Assembly: GCA_025345505.1 (NCBI GenBank)
Contig: JANVCC010000011.1
Span: 2,861,849 to 2,925,848 of the forward strand
DNA length: 64,000 bases
Source: Todiramphus chloris collaris
Lineage: Eukaryota; Chordata; Aves; Coraciiformes; Alcedinidae
Direction: 5' to 3'
Part shown: positions 20,331 to 32,787 of the stretch, piece after piece
Layout: each line of letters starts with the position of its first letter
How positions within the stretch are numbered: position 1 is the first letter of the stretch
The notes under the pieces: model-generated
The model's database searches: none
Told to the model about the DNA's origin: nothing
The model's input: the letters and a program-made list of their open reading frames with translations, nothing else
Made by a program: the position numbers and the translations under genes

Positions 20331-23300
20331 TATGTCCAGTTTAACAGACACTTAGTGAAAGAGCTATCTCTTGAATTGAAATGATTTCCATATGGTGAAG
20401 AACCTTTTTATTTTGGGAAATCAGTTTAACTTGCCATGTTTCAAAGGAGGTTCAGTTTTGTATCTTGGTGATGTGACAGGCAATACTGTCGTCCCCCATC
20501 ACAGGATTTTGCTCTTGCAAAAGCTATGCTAACAAGAACTAATGTAGCTAATGTAACTAATGGTATTTTTCTTATTCTGTTAGATGTGACATCACCATCA
20601 TAAATTTGAGGATGTTTTGTTCCCTTACTGTACATGGGAGAAAGGGATGTGCTTTGTAATGGGACCCATGTTGAAAATGAACCTGTGACTAGCTGAAAGA
20701 GGATGCAGGGCTCTGAAGATATTTACCCTTTGTCATATGCAAGGAACCTAATCTGAAGACACAGATGCTGCTTGGCCTCTAAAATGCCAACAAGATCTGG
20801 CCCAGGGACACATCATCCTCTAAAGCCTTCAGTTATTTTGTGAAGATTGTAGATCTCTAGTGCTTTCTAAATGTGACATGACACAATCAAAAAAAATCCC
20901 ATACCAAATGTGGTTTGTTTGTTTTTTTCCTTTTGCTTCCTGATTGTTGTGTGAAACCGGAGTGAAACCAGGAGCAGATAGGCTCAGTGGGGTGGGAGTA
21001 GGGGGGGAAGCTGTGGAAGCTGAATGCAGAGTGCTATGCCTGAAGGGAAGACTGAGATGAAAGGGCCGTGCTTGAGCATCTGCCCCAGGAACTCAGAGGC
21101 AGGAGGGCCAGCTTGACTCCAGACCAAAGGTGCCATAAGGAGACTTCTAAGGTTTTGCATGATTTCATTTTTGCGCCTACTTTTGGTGACCTTCCTGAAG
21201 TCATCAACACACACCAACTCAAGGATACAGGTTTTGGAGAAGCTGCTGTATTCCTAGGTAGGTCATTTCCTAGGAAACCCCTAGGAGAATCACTCCTTTT
21301 TTTCTGGTTTGACTGTGATGTCCTACCACCAGATGTCATTGCTCCTTTCCCCCAGTCATGAAAGCTAATTTGAACATAGTCAAATGGGGCATTCTGCTAA
21401 TGCTAATCACAAAATATACACTCATTAGTTGTTTGTGGTCCCCAGCTATTTTCCAACAGTAGTCAATTAGGGGACAATATTAGCTGCAGGATGTCTCAGG
21501 ATAACCCCAGCAAGGTCTACATCTGGAAGACAAAGGATGTACTCCTAGAGGACCAGTGCATGGTAATAGGTAGAGTAATAAAACCAGTAAGGCCACTGAA
21601 ATAAAGAGCAAAGAGGGGTTTATGAGACAGCTGGATGTTTTTATGGAGGAAAATTGAATTAAGGGACATGGTGACAAATCAGAGAGATGAGGCTGAGAAC
21701 CACAGAAACCAGAAAGGCAGGGAAATAGCTTTTTCTTGTTTAGTAGTTCCCTGCCTCCCTTTTAAAGCCCAGAAGAAAATGCTCCTTGTGGGAAAGAGTT
21801 TTACACAACTTCATGGAGGAGCCTGAGATGGTCTCAGCTTCAGCTTACAGATGTGGATATGGCTCCTGCTAGAAATGCCTTGCTCTGCTGTCCTGTCTCT
21901 TGTCTGAGAGTGTGGTACCATTGCTGTGCCTCTGGGCTGTGAGATGCTCAGCTGGCAATCAAAAAGTCATCTTCTTGCTTTTTCTTCTGCTCATCAGCAT
22001 CCTTAAGTGACCCAGGCTTCCTCCCTCAGCTCCAACCTCCTCCCATACCTTAATGTCTTCCTGAAAACACATGACATCAATTTGAAAGAGATGTTGAAAA
22101 TCAAGAGCGATACTTTTAGCTTTTCATAAGGATCTAGAACATTTGACCTATTTTCCTCCCACTTGGTTACTTCTCTCCTTTTAATAAATCAAATAAAACT
22201 GTAGGAGCACTGCTTTTCATCTTGTCTGGACTGTTATATTTCATCTCCTGAGTGGGTGGAGGTAGGTGTGCATGGAGGGGAACAGCTCAGAAGCCTGAAA
22301 ACATGAGAGATGACTCTCTTAAACTCTTTTGATTTCACAGAAAGTTGCCAGATAGGACTTTAATTAGGGCCTATCAAAACCAATCAGGAAAAGAAAAAGG
22401 TCTGTCAAGTATGTTAGCTGTCTCTAAGCTTTTTGGAGTTTGCAGGGTTTTTTTTTTAATTATTTTTTATTTGTTTTTACATTGTGGACAAATCTATTCA
22501 CCCTACTGACTTTACAGCTGTGCTCCCTTGCTTACAGCACATCTCTCTGCATGAGAAACCTCTTCTATCATCTTTGCCGCTTGCTCAATTGGTAATTTAC
22601 CTGCTGGGATGGGCAGGAGCACTCAGGCGTTGCCAGGGTGGAGATTAGATTTTCACTTGGCGCTTTTTTTTTCTAGTGCTAAGAACATTTTACTTGTGTG
22701 CTGATATTGCCATTATTTCTGATTCATCTGCCAAGAAAGTTTGGAAGTCAACAGTCCTTGGTATTCACTTAGCAATGTAAAACACAAGCATGACAAATAA
22801 TCGTGTTATATAGCCTGGTAGGGAAAAAAGGGGAAATCAGCACAACTTTAAAAGGAAAAATTAGAATGTCTTCTTTAGCAGATTTTAGTGGAAAAGTTTG
22901 CCCCCGCCTTTTTAATTCCACAATGTGTTTCACATTATCTGTGGAATTTTCTACTTTGTTTGTTGGGTTTTTAGAGATTTCAGTCAACAGAGAGTAATTC
23001 AAATATTGAAAGTTAGGATCACCTTGAAGTGTTTTGCTTTCATTATCAAGATACTGGTCACACCAGCTCTGACCGGGAATATTTCTTCTTCAAAAAACAC
23101 AATTTAAAATAAAATTGTTAACTTTTGTGTCTAATACAGCCACCAAAGGAAAATATATGTCAACTGAAGGCTGTAAAAACAGAGTAGGATCACTGAACAC
23201 ATCTGGAAATACTTTAATTACTGCACATTCAGCTTTGAACTACTTGGTTCCTATGTAAACATAAGACTAGTAATTAAAGTACAAGATTTAGCTTGTGTGG

Positions 23301-24654
23301 ATTGCCATCTTATAACTACTGATTTGAAGAAGGGAGGGAGAAAGAGAAGGTGTAATTTTACATGTGTAGATTGTAAGGCTAAAAGGAATGTTAGATGTGA
23401 ATGGATGTACAGCAGACTGGTGAATTCTACCCCATTACTCCTCTTTTGAGCCCCAAACCTGGTGTTGACCAATGCATGTTTTACTGAAAGACGCTTCATG
23501 TTGGTAGAAGAACATCAAGTAATGATGTTACACCTTGGAGAGCAGAGGGAATACTTAATTAACGAGCTTTAAGAAAGCGTAAAGATAATTAAAAGCTTTT
23601 CAAGTCCTTTTTTGAAACTGTCTAAGGATGTATGACATTTTAATTTGATTTTCAATAAACCAGTTACAAAGAGCCATGGTTTTATCTGTAATTAATTATA
23701 TATTTAATTTAAGATATCTTAATAAAAAAATATTGGAGAGCTAAAGGATATATAGTAAAAAATCAGTTGACTGTAAATTATTCTAAGGAATTACTTCAAA
23801 TAAGTTTGAATTCGATGACTTGCCATGAAACCTTGTGCAGTTGGCTCAAGATGATAAATTAACTGTGTTGTAAATGTGAAACTGCTTTAAATGTTTTTTT
23901 TGCAGCATTGAGAAAACTGCATGGAAATATGAGCTTTTTTTTTTTTTTTTCTTAGTATTAGGGAGTGCCTGATGTTCTGGCCACCATTTTGGATCAGCAA
24001 GACCTTTCTGTCTACTGGTGGCTGGGTGAACTGTGTGAGGGCAGACACAGATGCATATGATGTTATTGCCTAGCTCATCTTGAAATGATTCACACTTTGG
24101 TTCTTCTGGATTTGCTTCTGTGCTCAAACAATATCTCTGTGCTGTGCTAGTGGAAGCTAAGTGAGATGCCTTCAGCTGGTTCACCAGGATACTCACGATC
24201 TAGCTTGGCTGAAGGGAGCTCTGTGGGTATTTAAGACTGGACCAACTCCTCCTCTGTTTCTTCTCTGCTCACTGTGAAAGATGCCCAAGTAGCTTATTAT
24301 GACCACCTCTCTGATTTTTTGATAGTTAAAATTACATGAGTGATAACATATTCCTTATGACTGTCATTACTTAAATAGATACACCTTATCTGCACCACAT
24401 CACAGCTAGTCCATCTATGGCTAAAACCAAGGCAAGCAGAGTGGCCAAAGCCAAATGGATGTTCTAGACATAAAAGCAGCAAGACTTCTATGAGTCAGCC
24501 TGCCCTTCAAAAGCCAGGACTAAACAAGCCAAGGAGCCTGGAGAGATGTCCCAGTGTTGCACTATATTGCCAGTAGAGATGGAAAAATCTGCAAAAAGCC
24601 TGACTTCTGTAGTTTCCCCTCTGCCTGTCTTTTTTTTTTTTTTTAATTATACCG
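20331..24654. other. AT-rich single-copy sequence; candidate conserved block at about 23525-23720
   Basis: No gene recognised. Poly-T runs occur near 22448 and 23936-23950. The region 23525-23780 is rich in TAATTAA, TTTAATTT and AATAAACC motifs. The frames at 21068-21361 and 22769-23002 have no protein motif. Confidence 0.35.
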
Positions 24655-24698
24655 CTCCAGAGATCCCTTTCAAACCCTACCATTCTGTGATTCTGTGA
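24655..24698 (+). mobile_element. Very short CR1 LINE 3' tail
   Basis: CTCCAGAGATCCCTTTCAAACCC followed by ATTCTGTGATTCTGTG is the last 40-odd bases of a CR1 element. A run of 15 T (24630-24644) lies just upstream. Confidence 0.8.
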
Positions 24699-27535
24699 AT
24701 TTCTGATGAGAGTTCCCAAAGCATAAGTAGCTTCACAACTGGTGAAAAAAAAGGTAAAACATTAGACATCTTCAGGGGTGTTTTTTTATTGTTTCACTGG
24801 ATGTGGCTTGAGTGACAAATGTCCATAAATGTTCTTTCTGCATCTGGTGAGTTTCAGACAACTCTATGGCAGACTGAAGTGCCCTGAGCTTCCCTTCACC
24901 TGAATATTGACATCCCCTGCCTGGGGAAAAGGAGTAGGGCAGACAGATGGAAAGGGTGTGAATGAAAACAATAGGGGAGGGAAGATATCTTCCCCAAGGA
25001 GCATATTAGGAGGCTACAGGTGAACCATCAGAAGCAGAGAGGATGAAATTTTAATCCTGTAAGGATCTAAACTCCACTGAAATCAGTAGAGAAATCCCAG
25101 AGGGCCCCAGATGATACCATGACTCTGATGCAGAACCATGCACTCCTCTGCCTTGGTTGAGCTGGGCACACAATGGATCTAAAACCTCCATGGATGTAAA
25201 TCCTCATCACCTGCATGGTTTGATTCAGTGTTTCTGTCTGGTCTCTGCTTTCTTCCTCTCCATTCAAGCTCATCACCCTGTGCCACAGTATGACTGAATG
25301 CAGGTCCTCCATCACACTTAAATTTATCTACTGGGCACAACATGTTGTCCAGCCACTCCTGGGTTCTTTAAGGGCTCACAAAGGGGCAACAAAGTAAAAA
25401 TGTGCCCCAATCTATAACTGTAATAGATGGCACCAGCAAATTCAGAACCACATTTGGGACTGACATACTGTAAGAGGCCATTTTATGAAAGAAATGGTGC
25501 TGGGTCAAATGCTTTATGTGGTATGCGACCAGAGCCCTGAAGAACAGCAAACATATCTATATGTACAAATACCCATGGATTGCTTAGATTTTCCCCACAG
25601 TGACTCAAAAGAGACAGTGTTATGGTTTTGCAACGTGACATCACAAGGCAATAAAAATGAAAGGAAAGAGAGAAAAAAAAAAAATCTGGTGATGAATTTC
25701 AAAATAAACTGGCTTTCCAGCAACCCAATAAAGGGAGAAGAATGTCCTCCATTTCCAGAGGGACGATGGAGAACAGCAAAGATGCACTTTACAACCCATT
25801 CTGCTAGTAGAGACTAGGGGTCTGCTGACATTAATTTTATGCATTCCCTTCTCTTCCCTCAAAAGAAAATTGAGCAAACCACTATGATTTAGGAAATGAT
25901 AGCCCAACAGACTTTCACTGCAGGCAACCTTCATCAAACATTAGCCTCTTGGCTGCACTGCAGAGCAGTCAGTTTTCAGTCTGTTTTAGAAGATCCTTAT
26001 TTTATCCCTTGGTGTTTATAATCAGAATATTTCATATATTTTCACAAAAGCCTTCTGCCAAACTCCCTATTCAAGTGAAAATAGCAGGAGTTTTCCAGTC
26101 ATATTTTGGAGATACTCATTAAAGTACAGAAGGAATTTGCTATTGGCATTGTGTTTTTAAAAGAGATTAGATTTGATTTTGCTAAGCCACACTTAAAAAA
26201 AAAAAAAAAAAAAAAAAAAGAGAGAGAGGGAGGAAAAGCTTCAGGTATTCTTCTAATCTGGCTTTGTTTGTTCTGTACTAATTTGTAAAGTGTTTCTGTC
26301 TGAAGTCATATGAAAGGGAAGCAACCATGGCAGTTAATAGTTTCGTGTATATACCACATTTGGGCTATAGAGTTCAAGGACCTGAGGAAAACGAGGAACA
26401 TCAAAGTGATCCAACCAGCCAAAGATAACATGACTCACTGGTGCAAATGGGAATGAAAGGCAAATCTTTAGGTTTGCCAGGACTCCTGTGAGCTGTTGGC
26501 AGTGTCTCCACTGGAAGTTACAGCCAAAGGAGAATGCCAGATATTGACAAGGTGACCAAGTGTTTCAAAAATGCCTCTGGCCTTGTAATAGGATGAGAAG
26601 GAAGCCCCACCAAACGCCTCTAATGCATTACCTATACCAGGGAATTAAGCATTCCCAAGACAGTCGCCAAGCCCTGCTCTATTTACACGCTAGGGGGATG
26701 CTGCGTCCCTCCAACAGCTGTGACACTGCAGTGGTAGTATTCACCCAAGCTGTGGATAACCCAGCTTCTGCTCTGCCTCAGTCCACATCTGGGTGCCTTG
26801 ATAGCTCTTCTAGACACCTGTTTTTTGGATGTTTTGCAGCTGGAGATAATCTCACTTCTGATTTCACCTGGTGAAGAATGACTGCATTAACTGAAACACA
26901 GAAGGCCAGGGGTTATCAAAATCACCTCAAGATGGATGACCTTGTTGTGGTCTCTGCTGTAAAGACAACACTACACAGAATAAAAATGTTTGCTGAAACA
27001 AAGCCTGGGTTCTGGGCTCCCTTTCTCACCAGGAGCTGCCTTGGCACAGGGAAACAGACTAATCCACACTTTTTCTCAGGCCAGATGACATGATGTCCCC
27101 CTGTCTCATAGGACAACCTCAGTGAAAGGCACTGAGACCACTAACCCTGGGACAATGGATGATGACAGACAGGAATCCAACTGTGAGTCTCTCTTTCTGG
27201 AGAGGTATCTCAACCATCATATGGTGGATGTAAGGATCCACTACTCCTCCAGCCCTGCTCAGAGTGGAGCAAAACACCACGAGCCACATATACAAGGTTC
27301 ACATCATCACTCAACCTCAGCTCACACTCACTACACTTAATACTGGGGAGTTTTGGGTCAGGGACAGATTTAAGATGTTAGTGGGGGCTAAGTATTATAT
27401 GAAGAACACAGCCACATGCAGAAAGAGAAGCAACCAAGCAAGACAGGACAAGGATCTCCATTTTGCATCCAGTTGCCTGCAGGGCAGTAATCTCTTTCAG
27501 TGACCATAGCCTATGGTAATTTAAGCACCTCCAGA
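24699..27535. other. Single-copy sequence, no supported gene
   Basis: No exon or repeat recognised apart from the A run at 26195-26219. Frames at 25485-25817, 25641-25937 and 26560-26874 lack motifs. Confidence 0.4.
26195..26219 (+). repeat. Run of 25 A
   Basis: An uninterrupted A homopolymer followed by GAGAGAGAGGGAGG. No AATAAA signal or processed coding sequence lies upstream, so there is no support for a retrogene. Confidence 0.95.
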
Positions 27536-27595
27536 GAATCATAGAATCATTCCAGATGGAAAAGATCCTTAAGATCATCCAGTCCAACAGAAATT
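27536..27595 (-). mobile_element. Short CR1 LINE 3' fragment
   Basis: GAATCATAGAATCATTCCAGATGG, then AAAGATCCTTAAGATCATCCAGTCCAAC, is the complement of a CR1 3' terminus. Similarity is lost after about 27595. Confidence 0.75.
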
Positions 27596-28044
27596 ACACC
27601 TCCACCTAAGCGAGTTGTTTAATCAGGCCCAAGCACTGCAGCCCTTGTCCCAAGGGCGGGACCAAACATGCTGCTAGGGGATCCATTATCTTTTTGTGCT
27701 CAGCTCACACTGTTCTCTTTAAAATATTAATGAGACATATATTCTCAATCAAGAAGCTATTTCAGAAGGTCTTCCAATCAGTTGTACGGTTCAGTTTGTA
27801 GCATCATCTGCCCTTATTTTGCTTGGGAGCTTTAGCAAAATGATTTACGGATATTTATTTCCCAGAGTAGCATTTTCACATTGATAGATTGAATATTGAT
27901 GGCACTAAAGCCAAATAATCAATGTACATCTAATGGTGCGTGGAGTGCTAAACTGCCCAACAGTATTTTGGGTAGGAAGATGCATAGATGAGGATAACTG
28001 GGCTTCTTCCTTGAGTGATGTGTGTGTTTTTGCAGTTCATAAAA

Positions 28045-28167
28045 CCATGGAATCATAGAATGGTTTAAGTTGGAAGGGACCTTAAAGATCACCTAGTTCC
28101 AATCCTCCTGTCATGGGCAGGGACACCTTCCACTAGACTAGGTTGCTCAAAGCCCCATCCAACATCC
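28045..28167 (-). mobile_element. Short CR1 LINE 3' fragment
   Basis: Complement of the CR1 3' end: GGAATCATAGAATGG, GGTTGGAAGGGACC-like, CACCTAGTTCCAATCC, CATGGGCAGGGACACC, ACTAGACTAGGTTGCTCAAAGCCCCATCC. It stops abruptly at about 28167. Confidence 0.92.
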
Positions 28168-28234
28168 GAAGGGCACATGCACGTTGCCAAGAGGTGAATA
28201 ACAAGGAGGCGAATAACATCTGAGCATCTTACCA

Positions 28235-28310
28235 CCTGTGGCTATAGATAAGTGAAGAAACAGAGGTGGTGAATCTCAGATAAGCTGAGCTCACACAGCT
28301 GAGCTGAGCT
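28235..28310 (-). mobile_element. Possible MIR-like SINE fragment
   Basis: The plus strand shows GAAGAAACAGAGG, AATCTCAGATAAG and CTCACACAGCTGAG. This is loosely like the complement of the MIR core (gaggaaactgaggctcagag, ggtcacacagctagt). The match is weak and the GAGCT repeats could be coincidence. Confidence 0.3.
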
Positions 28311-28429
28311 GAAGAGGACTTCTGCCACTTGAAAACATATTACCCTATTTCAAGAAGACATTATTTGATTCTTGTGGGTCTCATCTTGTCCATACGGGTG
28401 CTCATCCCCCCTGTTATGCCTGCCTCCAG

Positions 28430-28684
28430 CACAAATGCTTGAAGGCAGGGAGGCTCTAAAGAGGAATCTGGCCAGGCTGGTTCGATGGGCTGAGGACAAT
28501 GCAATGAAGTTCAACAAGGCCAAGTGCCAGGTCCTGCACTTGGGTCACAACAACCCCCTACAACAATCCATGTTTGTGTAAGAGTGTATGGAAAGCTACA
28601 CAGTGGAAAAGGACTTGGGGGTGTTGATTGACAGATGGATGAAGATGAGACACCAAGTGCCCAGGTGGCCAAGAAGGCCAACAT
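28430..28684 (+). mobile_element. Older CR1 LINE, 5' piece, split by a nested CR1
   Basis: The frame from 28435 reads MLEGREALKRNLARLVRWAEDN, then [14 protein letters not shown], the part of ORF2 just after the catalytic box. It continues to GGCCAAGAAGGCCAACATCA at 28667-28686, where a minus-strand CR1 interrupts it. The same element resumes at about 29813. Confidence 0.9.
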
Positions 28685-29812
28685 CATAGAATCATAGAAT
28701 TGTCAGGGTCGGAAGGAACATTAAAGATCATATAGTTCCAACCCCCCTGCCATGGGCAGGTACACCTCCCACTAGAGCAGGTTGCTCAGAGCCCCATCCA
28801 GACTGGTCTTAAAAACTTTCAAGGATGGGGTTTCCACCACCTCTCTGGGCAACCTGTTCCAGTGTCTCACCACCCTCATGGTGAAGAAATTCTTCCTAAT
28901 GTCTAATCTGAATTGACCTATCTCTAGTTTTAATCCATTCCCTCTAGTCCTATCACTGCCCGACAGCCTAAAAAGTCTCTCCCCAGCTTTCCTGTAGGCC
29001 CCCTTCAGATACTGGAAGGCTACAGTAAGGTGTCCCCACAGCCTTCTTTTTTCTAGACTGAATAACCCCAACTCTCTCAGTCTGTCCCCATAGGAGAGGT
29101 GCTCCAGCCCTCTGATCATCCTCGTGGCCCTTCTCTGGACACTCTCCAGCATGTCCATATCCTTCTTGTAATAGGGACTCCAGAACTGGATACAGTGCTC
29201 CAGGTGGGGTCTCATGAGAGTGGAGTAGAGGGGGAGAATCACCTCCCTCAACCTGCTGGCCACTCTTCTCTTGATGCAGCCCAGGATACTACTTGCCCTC
29301 TGGGCTGGTAGAGCACACTGATGGCTCATGTTGAGCTTCTCAGTCACCAGCACTCCCAGGTCCTTTTCTTCAGGGCTGCTCTCAAGCCAGTCACTGCCCA
29401 GCCTATATTGGTGCTTGGGATTGCTCCAGCCCAGATGGAGGACCTTGCATTTGGCCTTGTTGAACTCCATGAGGTTGTCATGGGCCCACCTCTCCAGCCT
29501 GTCCAGGTCCCTCTGGATGGCATCCCTTCCCTCCAGGGTGTCAGCCGCCCCACACAGCTTGGTGTCATTGGCAAACTTGCTGAGGGTGCACTCAATGCCA
29601 CTGTCCATGTCACTGACAAAGATGTTAAACAAGACTGGTCCCAGTACTCATTCTTGGGGGACTCTACTTGTCACTGGTCTCCACTTGGACACCTACTCAT
29701 TGACAACCACTCTTTGGGAGCGGCCATCAAGCCAGTTCTTTATCCACTGAATTGTCCATCCATCAAATCCATATTTCACCATCTTGGAGATCATCCTGGC
29801 TTGGAGATCATC
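28685..29812 (-). mobile_element. CR1 LINE nested in an older CR1, with long ORF2 remnant
   Basis: The minus-strand frame 29632-28772 (286 codons) is the longest uninterrupted ORF2 piece in the window. It covers [10 protein letters not shown], the catalytic box as FANDTKL (second Asp of FADD changed to Asn... order F-A-N-D), [82 protein letters not shown] and the C-terminus. The tail is at the low-coordinate end (28685 onward). The changed catalytic box means no activity. The long open frame and the nesting show that it is younger than its host. Confidence 0.95.
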
Positions 29813-30470
29813 CTGGCTCATACCAGGAATAGTGTGGTCAGTGGGACTAGGGAAGTTATTATGCCCCTGTGCTGGGCACTGGGGAGGCCACACCTCGAAT
29901 ACTGGGTTCAGTCTTGGGTCCCTAACTTCGAGAAGGGCATTTAGGGGCTGGAGCTTGTGCAGGGAAGAACAACAAAGCTGGTGAGGCATCTAGATAAGAA
30001 GTCTTGCAAGGAGCATCTGAGGAAAATGGGTTTGTTCAGCCTGGATAAAATGAAGCTCAGGGGAGACCTTCTTGCTCTCAACAACTCCCAGAAAGGAGGT
30101 TGGAGTCAAGTGTGGGCTGGTCTGTTCTCCCAAGGAGCAAGAGCTAGGACAAGAGGAAATGGCCTCAAGTTGCGCCAAGGGAGGTTTACAGAATCACAGA
30201 TTGTTAGGGGTTGGAAGGGACCTCCAAGGATCATTGAGTCCAACCCCCCTGCCAGAGTTTGGATATTAGGGAAAACAACTTCCCTGAGAGGGCTGTCAAG
30301 CCCTGGAACAGGCTACCCAGGACAGTGGTGGAGTACCCAACCTTGGAGGGATTTAAAAGACGTGTAGATGTCCTGCTGAGGGACATGGTTTAGGGGTGAC
30401 ATGGAAGTAGAGGGTTAATGGTTGCACTTGATGATCTTAAAGGTCTCTTCCAATCAAAACAATTCTAAAT
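29813..30470 (+). mobile_element. Older CR1 LINE, 3' piece of the split copy
   Basis: Resumes the element at 28430-28684: CATACCAGGAATAGTGTGG, then CCCTGTGCTGGGCACTGG, the LGLF/DKMKLRGDL segment and ACAAGAGGAAATGGCCTC. It is broken again at 30189-30257 by a second insertion. It ends at TTCCAATC...AATTCTAAAT near 30470, a worn CR1 tail. The host join GCCAACATCA to TCCTGGCTCATACC agrees with the CR1 reading frame (AKKANxILA). Confidence 0.92.
30189..30257 (-). mobile_element. 69-bp CR1 LINE 3' end inserted in the older CR1
   Basis: CAGAATCACAGATTGTTAGG then GGTTGGAAGGGACC, CATTGAGTCCAACCCCCCTGCC is the complement of a CR1 3' end. The surrounding plus-strand element reads GAGGTTTA before it and TTGGATATTAGG after it, which join as the usual CR1 sequence aggtttagattggatattagg. 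So it is a separate, extremely truncated insertion. Confidence 0.88.
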
Positions 30471-32787
30471 CCTTGGAAATTTTCCTGTTACCATGCAGCT
30501 CAGCATCAAGCCATGGCAGAAAGATGTGCAAGGGGACACCATTGCAGCAGTATATTTCTGTTCTCTGATTGTAAAAGTAATCTAAACCACCCAGTAACTC
30601 TTCCACTGTAGACACCTAAAGCTAGGTTACATGAGTTGCAACCAGAAGACAGGAAGCCAGAGGCTATGTCCTGCTCTGTCACCAGCCTAAGATGCTCAAA
30701 GGGACAGTTTTGGGCCATGATTTTGGTGGAGAAAGAACCAAGGCACTGACTAAGGGTTCCATCAGGAAGGCAGCCTGATGTTGAAGTTGCAGCAGAAAAG
30801 TTAACTTATGGTTAAAACATTTACCTCACTCCAGAAGCCTCCCAGCTGCTTTTTGGGCATCTCTGGCAAATATCACCTTGTTTCTTGTTCTGGAAATAGT
30901 CAATATCCTCATAACACAACTCCCTGTTTTTCAGCGGCAAATTAGCTCACATGGCAATTTGTATTACAGCACTTAGAAAAAAAAACACATCTAGCTCCAC
31001 TTTAACTGTTTTAACAGCACTCAGTAAGTCTCTCAGGAGCTCCCAGAAGCACTGAGTGTGCTGGCTGCTCTTCTAAGAGGCCCATCCATCTCTGTCCTTC
31101 TGCTCATTCCTTTACAGCTCTGCAACACTCTCATTTTTTTCTTTACTTTTAGGGCCATTTCTGCAGGTTTCATAACCCTATTCCTCTTACTTAAAATAGC
31201 TTGCAAGTACACTCTGATTCTTCCACAAATCTTCCTCAGGAATTTGTATCTCCCTAATCCTTTGCAGCCTGTTGAGCCTCTGCAGTACCAACATGTACAT
31301 CATCTGCAGTGTCTTGAACCCCTGGGTCCTTCTCACCAGATTCTGAGGTTCACAGTGGAGACATCTACCTTTGCAGATGTCTTCCACTAAATTTTCTGCA
31401 TGGTTTTGTACAGAGAGGAACTCAAATACATGAACTATACATAATATACACATCTGATCATATACATGAACAAATACCTAAACTATAAGTTGTTTGAAGT
31501 CTTGTCCACTGAACCAGAAAGTTGTCACCACTTGTAATTATTGCTGGGTTCCTGTTTGGCAAATGTCAAACTAACGTGAGTGATGATGGGTTTGGTGTTT
31601 GATTTTCCACTAGAGGAAATCCTAGTGCAGAGTGAATAAGCCAAAACTAAGAAAGAGTCACTGTTGTGTCATGCACATGTGTACCATGGCTTCAAGAAGT
31701 CCTGATTTATGACCACAAGTTCTTCTCTGCATTGTAGTTTTCAGCAAATTTCACACATTTCAAGATTTTCTCTATGTCCACTACACATTTTTTGGTCTGA
31801 ATAGTTCATTTTAGGCTCTTCTTTAGACTCTTCTAGGTATGTTCACTTAGTCATCCTGTACATTTCTGAATCATTTCAAAGAATACAGCATATCTGAATC
31901 CAACACAGTTATCTTCAGGTAATTTGCCACAAATTGCCACAATGCTTTGGTTGTAACTGGAAATATTGGTTAGGTATGTGATTCCCTGGCCAGTGCACAA
32001 CCACAACCCAGATGGCTTCCAGTGATGTCTCACCTTCTGCTACAGCTTCTGTAAATTTATTCCATGCTGGTTTGGAAACTGGATCATTCTTTTTGATCAA
32101 ACATGCATGTATTATACTGTTTCCTGTATCAGTTTCAAGTATGGCCTCATCGCATACTCTCAGGAGTATATATACTATCAATAGCAGTTTTCTTGGTTTA
32201 TCCTCTGCTTCAAATCCTACAACTGATGCTGGAACTGTGACCTCTGAGAGATATCAGTCAGTCCCTTTGGTGCTGTGGATATAAGGTATCCTGAGTCAGA
32301 TTTCTGACATAACCTGTGAATTAATACGGAAAATGTATCCTCTGAAGGATATTTATCCCCATCACCAGACATGCTTACACAGCAACATTCCAGTCCAGTA
32401 AGTCCAAATATGTAAGAATTTTTCACTGAATTCCAATGTTCCCGTAAGAAATGCTTTATCAGGGAAGACCAAAGGTCTAGCTGGACCATACCCTTTTCAA
32501 GTCCAAACCTTTTGCACTGGTAGTGCTATGGCAAGTACTTTGGTACCACACTTCCTTGCTGTGGGAAGAAATAAAGCCTTGTATGTTGGGAACCTGCCTC
32601 CTTTTAATTTCATTTTAAGTAGTAAAATACTCCCATTATTCCAGTGTAATGATTCTTGCATGGGAAACCACAATGCGGTATTCCCTGTTTAGTTTCTCCT
32701 TGTCACTCGTGATTCTATAGATTTCTGTCTCCTTCTCAGCTGCCATACAGAAATCAAGCCATATCCTTCATTACCCTTGTCTTATGT
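30471..32787. other. Single-copy sequence; unexplained minus-strand open patches at 31851-32489
   Basis: Minus-strand frames 32217-32489, 31915-32181 and 31851-32033 lie in a row and look somewhat protein-like (for example KKNDPVSKPAWNKF). I recognise no family, and the frames need shifts to join. Possibly a decayed pseudogene or mobile-element fragment, possibly chance. Confidence 0.25.

Noticed and set aside
26106..26219. Possible processed retrogene before the 25-A run
   Set aside because: No AATAAA signal, no coding similarity and no flanking duplication visible.
29321..29944. 207-codon plus-strand frame
   Set aside because: Antisense shadow of the nested minus-strand CR1 ORF2 that runs into the host CR1.
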